Shown piece by piece: positions 61,386 through 64,000 of a stretch of DNA of 64,000 nucleotides. Positions within the stretch are counted from its first letter, which is position 1. Each line of letters opens with the position of its first letter. The position numbers and the translations under genes were made by a program. Source of the DNA: Trinickia caryophylli (GTDB lineage Bacteria; Pseudomonadota; Gammaproteobacteria; Burkholderiales; Burkholderiaceae); the NCBI RefSeq assembly GCF_034424545.1, contig NZ_CP139970.1, positions 1,178,001-1,242,000 of the forward strand, read 5' to 3'. The notes under the pieces are model-generated. The model had not been told where the DNA came from. It saw only the letters and a list, made by a program, of their open reading frames with translations, and did no database searches.

Positions 61386-62051
61386 ATGAATCGCTCAGGC
61401 TCCCATGCGATCGTGCGCGGCGTGGCCGGTGCGGCCCTCATCGTCGCCTACGAGGCCGGCGCCCACCACGCGGTCAGCACACCGGGCCTCGAGCGTCTGG
61501 GGCTCGGGCTCGTCCTGGCGCCGGCGGGCATGCTGGCGCTCGGCATGGCGGCGCGATCGCCGCGCCGTGCCCTGCTCCTGCCGCTCTTCGTCCTCGCTGC
61601 CGCGGCGGTATGGATGTCGCGCGGCGCGCTCGCCCGCCACTACGGGTGGGGCCTCTATCTCGAGCACGTTCTTTTCAACGGCGCGCTCGGCTACCTGTTC
61701 GGCCGCTCGCTCGCCGCGGGCCGCGAGCCGCTTTGCACCCAATTCGCCGCCATGGTGCGCGGCCGTCCGCTCGCGCCGGAGATCGCCGCCTATACGCGGC
61801 GCATCACGGTGGCCTGGACGCTTTTTTTCGCGGCGATCGTAGCGGTGTCCACCGCGCTTTTCGCCAAGGCTTCGCTCGAAGCGTGGTCGACGTTCGCCAA
61901 CTATCTGACATTACCGCTCGCGGGGCTGATGTTCGCGGTCGAGCATGCGTGCCGGCGCATCGCCCTGCCCGGCGTGCGAGCCTCGGGCATGCTCGAAAGC
62001 ATCCGGGCCTACCGGCGCTCCGTGGGCCCGGGGCCTGCCGGGCTTCGATGA
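61386..62051 (+). CDS. COG4648-type membrane protein of the aryl-polyene cluster
   Basis: A 221-residue protein with about five membrane helices (LIVAYEAGAHHAV, LGLVLAPAGMLALGMA, LLLPLFVLAAAAVW, TVAWTLFFAAIVAVSTALF, LTLPLAGLMFAVEHACRRI). This is the polytopic membrane protein regularly found beside the ligase in aryl-polyene and xanthomonadin clusters; its biochemical role is not known. A GAGGAGG site precedes the ATG at 61386. Confidence 0.78.
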   Translation: MNRSGSHAIVRGVAGAALIVAYEAGAHHAVSTPGLERLGLGLVLAPAGMLALGMAARSPRRALLLPLFVLAAAAVWMSRGALARHYGWGLYLEHVLFNGALGYLFGRSLAAGREPLCTQFAAMVRGRPLAPEIAAYTRRITVAWTLFFAAIVAVSTALFAKASLEAWSTFANYLTLPLAGLMFAVEHACRRIALPGVRASGMLESIRAYRRSVGPGPAGLR

Positions 62052-62119
62052 CTGCCGTCGCGCACGGTCAGCGCCGCTAAAATTATCCGCAATCGCTTCG
62101 CCTATCCGTCGCCTGCGCT

Positions 62120-63898
62120 ATGCCGAGTTTTCCGCTGGTCTCTCACTCTTCGCCCGATCGGACGATCGCCTGGCGCGATGGCGCGCCCGTGACGGTGCGC
62201 GCCTTCCTCGCCGAGGTCAGCGCGCTGGCGGCGGCCTTGCCGTGCGGCGATCACGTCTTCAACGTCTGCAAGGACCGCTACCGGTTCACGGTGGGCCTGT
62301 GCGCCACGCTCGTCGCAGGCAAGGTCAGCCTGTTGCCGTCCACCTACACGCCCCAGACGGTGCGTCAGTTACAGTCGTTTGCGCCGGACGCGTTCTGCCT
62401 GCACGACGCCGACGATTGCTCGATCGACCTGCCGCGTTTTCGCTACCCCGAGCCGATGCCGGGCATGGCGCTCGACGATGCGCCGGCGCCTGAAATCGAC
62501 GGTGCCCGCGTCATGGCGTATGTATTTACATCAGGCTCGACGGGCACTCCGGTACCGCACCGTAAAACATGGGGATTCCTCGTCAAGAACGTGCGCGCGG
62601 CTGCCGTGCGACTGGGCTTGTCCGGGGCCGTCGACAGTACGATCGTCGGCACGGTGCCCCCGCAGCACATGTACGGTTTCGAATCGACCGTGTTGCTCGC
62701 GTTGATTGGCAGCCTCGCATTCAGCAACGGGCAACCGTTCTATCCAGGCGACATCCGCGCCGAGCTCGAAGCCGTGCCGGCACCGCGCATTCTCGTCACC
62801 TCGCCGATTCACCTGCGCGCGTTGCTTGCGTCCGAGCCGGCATTGCCGCGCGCGGCGCTGATCCTGTCCGCCACGGCGCCGCTTTCCGAGAAGCTCGCCG
62901 CGCAGGCTGAAGCGCGCCTTCATGCGCCGCTCATGGAGATCTACGGCAGCACCGAAACAGGTCAGATCGCCACGCGCCGCACGGCACGCGGCGCCGCATG
63001 GCAGCTCTTCCCCGAAGTCACGCTGACGGCACGCGCGGCCTTGGATGGCGACCGTGACGACGATGGCGACGGCCCCGACGTCTGGGCGGCCGGCGGTCAC
63101 GTGGAAACGCCGGTGCGCATGGGCGATGCATTGGAGCTGCTCGACGATTCCCACTTCCTGTTGCATGGACGCAAGGCCGATCTCGTGAACATCGCCGGCA
63201 AGCGTACGTCGCTCGCCTATCTCAATCATCAGTTGACGGCGATTCCGGGCGTGGACGACGGTGCGTTCTTCATGCCCGACGTCACCGAGGCCTCGGGGCG
63301 CGCGCATGACGTGCAGGGGAAGCTGCCCGTCATGCTGCCCGTCACGCGGCTCGTCGCGCTGGTGGTGGCGCCGACGCTTTGCGCCGCCGACGTACAGCGT
63401 GCCTTGCGCGATCGCATCGATGCCGCCTTCATGCCGCGCCCGCTCCTGTTCGTCGATGCTTTGCCGCGCAACGGCACGGGCAAGCTGCCGCACGATACGC
63501 TCGCGCCACTCGTTGCGACGCTGCTCGCGCGCCCGTCCGGGCGGGCTGCCGTGGGCGAAGCGCGAACCGACGCGACAACCGGCGCTGGCGGCACGCACGC
63601 GCCGATCGTGTTCGAGATTCCCGGCGATCATCCGGCCCTGCCCGGACACTTCCCGGGGCGGCCCATCGTGCCCGGCGTGGTGCTGCTCGACTATGCCATC
63701 GAGCGGATCGGCGCCGCCCTCGCACGGCCGCTCGATGCCTTGCACATCACCTCCGCAAAGTTCACGGCACCGACGTCGCCCGGCGAGGCGCTCGCCCTCT
63801 CCTTTGCGCGCGACGGCCGGGGCGCCATCCGCTTCACGATCAGCGCGGGCGGCCGCACGGCGGCCACCGGCGTGCTGAGCGAGCGGCAGCAGGCATGA
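62120..63898 (+). CDS. AMP-dependent acyl/aryl ligase fused to a hotdog dehydratase-like domain
   Basis: A 592-residue two-domain protein. The N-terminal ANL ligase (about 1-465) has the phosphate loop FTSGSTGTP, the adenylate motif EIYGSTETGQIATR and HGRKADLVNIAGKR; it should activate the hydroxybenzoate starter and load it on the ACP, as XanA2-type ligases do. The C-terminal about 110 residues (FEIPGDHPALPGHFPGRPIVPGVVLLDYAIERI) form a FabA/FabZ-like hotdog with the His and PG motifs of 3-hydroxyacyl-ACP dehydratases. The two parts are joined by a Thr/Gly/Ala linker. It follows the membrane protein by 68 bases and overlaps the next gene by 4. Confidence 0.87.
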   Translation: MPSFPLVSHSSPDRTIAWRDGAPVTVRAFLAEVSALAAALPCGDHVFNVCKDRYRFTVGLCATLVAGKVSLLPSTYTPQTVRQLQSFAPDAFCLHDADDCSIDLPRFRYPEPMPGMALDDAPAPEIDGARVMAYVFTSGSTGTPVPHRKTWGFLVKNVRAAAVRLGLSGAVDSTIVGTVPPQHMYGFESTVLLALIGSLAFSNGQPFYPGDIRAELEAVPAPRILVTSPIHLRALLASEPALPRAALILSATAPLSEKLAAQAEARLHAPLMEIYGSTETGQIATRRTARGAAWQLFPEVTLTARAALDGDRDDDGDGPDVWAAGGHVETPVRMGDALELLDDSHFLLHGRKADLVNIAGKRTSLAYLNHQLTAIPGVDDGAFFMPDVTEASGRAHDVQGKLPVMLPVTRLVALVVAPTLCAADVQRALRDRIDAAFMPRPLLFVDALPRNGTGKLPHDTLAPLVATLLARPSGRAAVGEARTDATTGAGGTHAPIVFEIPGDHPALPGHFPGRPIVPGVVLLDYAIERIGAALARPLDALHITSAKFTAPTSPGEALALSFARDGRGAIRFTISAGGRTAATGVLSERQQA

Positions 63899-64000
63899 GC
63901 ACGCGCACGCAGCCCGGCCGATCGATCTGGGCGCAGCGCCAGGAGCGCGGCAATCTGGCCGTGCTGCGGATCATGACGTGGATCTCGCTGCGCCTCGGGC
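63895..64000 (+). CDS. Acyltransferase of the aryl-polyene cluster (LpxL/COG4261-like), cut by the window edge
   Basis: Only the first 35 codons are inside the window. The ATG overlaps the ligase stop (ATGA). The sequence IWAQRQERGNLAVLRIMTWISLRLG is the typical start of the LpxL-like predicted acyltransferases that follow the ligase in aryl-polyene clusters. The rest lies to the right. Confidence 0.7.
   Translation, partial: MSTRTQPGRSIWAQRQERGNLAVLRIMTWISLRLG

Overview
The window is high-GC, gene-dense DNA of the type found in Burkholderia sensu lato (Burkholderia, Paraburkholderia, Trinickia; the genus is not resolved). The reasons are the tol-pal block with ybgC and cpoB, the glyA-nrdR pair beside a minor-pilin operon, a gcdH gene with a divergent IclR regulator, and close family matches throughout. 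The gene content suggests a free-living or plant-associated bacterium: an exopolysaccharide locus, a Tat-exported GH28 pectinase-like enzyme, a candidate type III effector with its chaperone, and a xanthomonadin-type aryl-polyene pigment locus.

1-3255 (+): the tail of a lasso-peptide cluster, with a 5'-truncated lasso cyclase and its ABC exporter. The precursor and protease genes would lie to the left. 3299-15581 (-): an exopolysaccharide operon read right to left as GlxA-type AraC regulator, manC, WcaJ-type initiating transferase, wza, wzc, gmd, fcl and two glycosyltransferases. It supplies GDP-mannose and GDP-L-fucose, the lipid-linked first sugar, and the Wza/Wzc export machinery. No Wzx flippase or Wzy polymerase is visible. 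16910-22520 (+): two tandem paralogous lipoproteins with a clan GH-A glycosidase look, then a second GlxA-type regulator.

22582-39856: mostly metabolic and accessory genes. They comprise a HCCA-isomerase-like protein, an orphan membrane-anchored TAXI protein, an old-yellow-enzyme reductase, an MFS pump, the GH28 enzyme, a methanethiol oxidase with a membrane protein, a class V aminotransferase, an NGQHR-motif protein, a crotonase, a degenerate EAL protein, IclR/gcdH, and a DUF883-YqjE-DUF3318 envelope set.

39980-51495: a minor-pilin operon (fimT-pilV-pilW-pilX-pilE), nrdR, glyA with an upstream ZTP (pfl) riboswitch, ydfG, and ybgC-tolQRAB-pal-cpoB. 51701-51776 is tRNA-Lys(UUU), with its own promoter and terminator. 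It is followed by lower-GC DNA and a two-gene cassette: a serine/proline/arginine-rich protein of unknown function and a CesT-like chaperone. A perfect PIP box (TTCGC-N15-TTCGC) with a correctly spaced -10 lies upstream. I consider this cassette the most interesting new item in the window.

53924-64000: a divergent aryl-polyene (xanthomonadin-like) cluster. The minus arm carries ACP, FabG-type reductase, halogenase-like flavoprotein, chorismatase (XanB2 type), acyltransferase, GT2 and an MFS transporter. The plus arm carries a COG4648-type membrane protein, an AMP-ligase fused to a hotdog dehydratase-like domain, and the start of an acyltransferase cut by the window edge. All domain and family calls come from reading the sequence; no database search was run.
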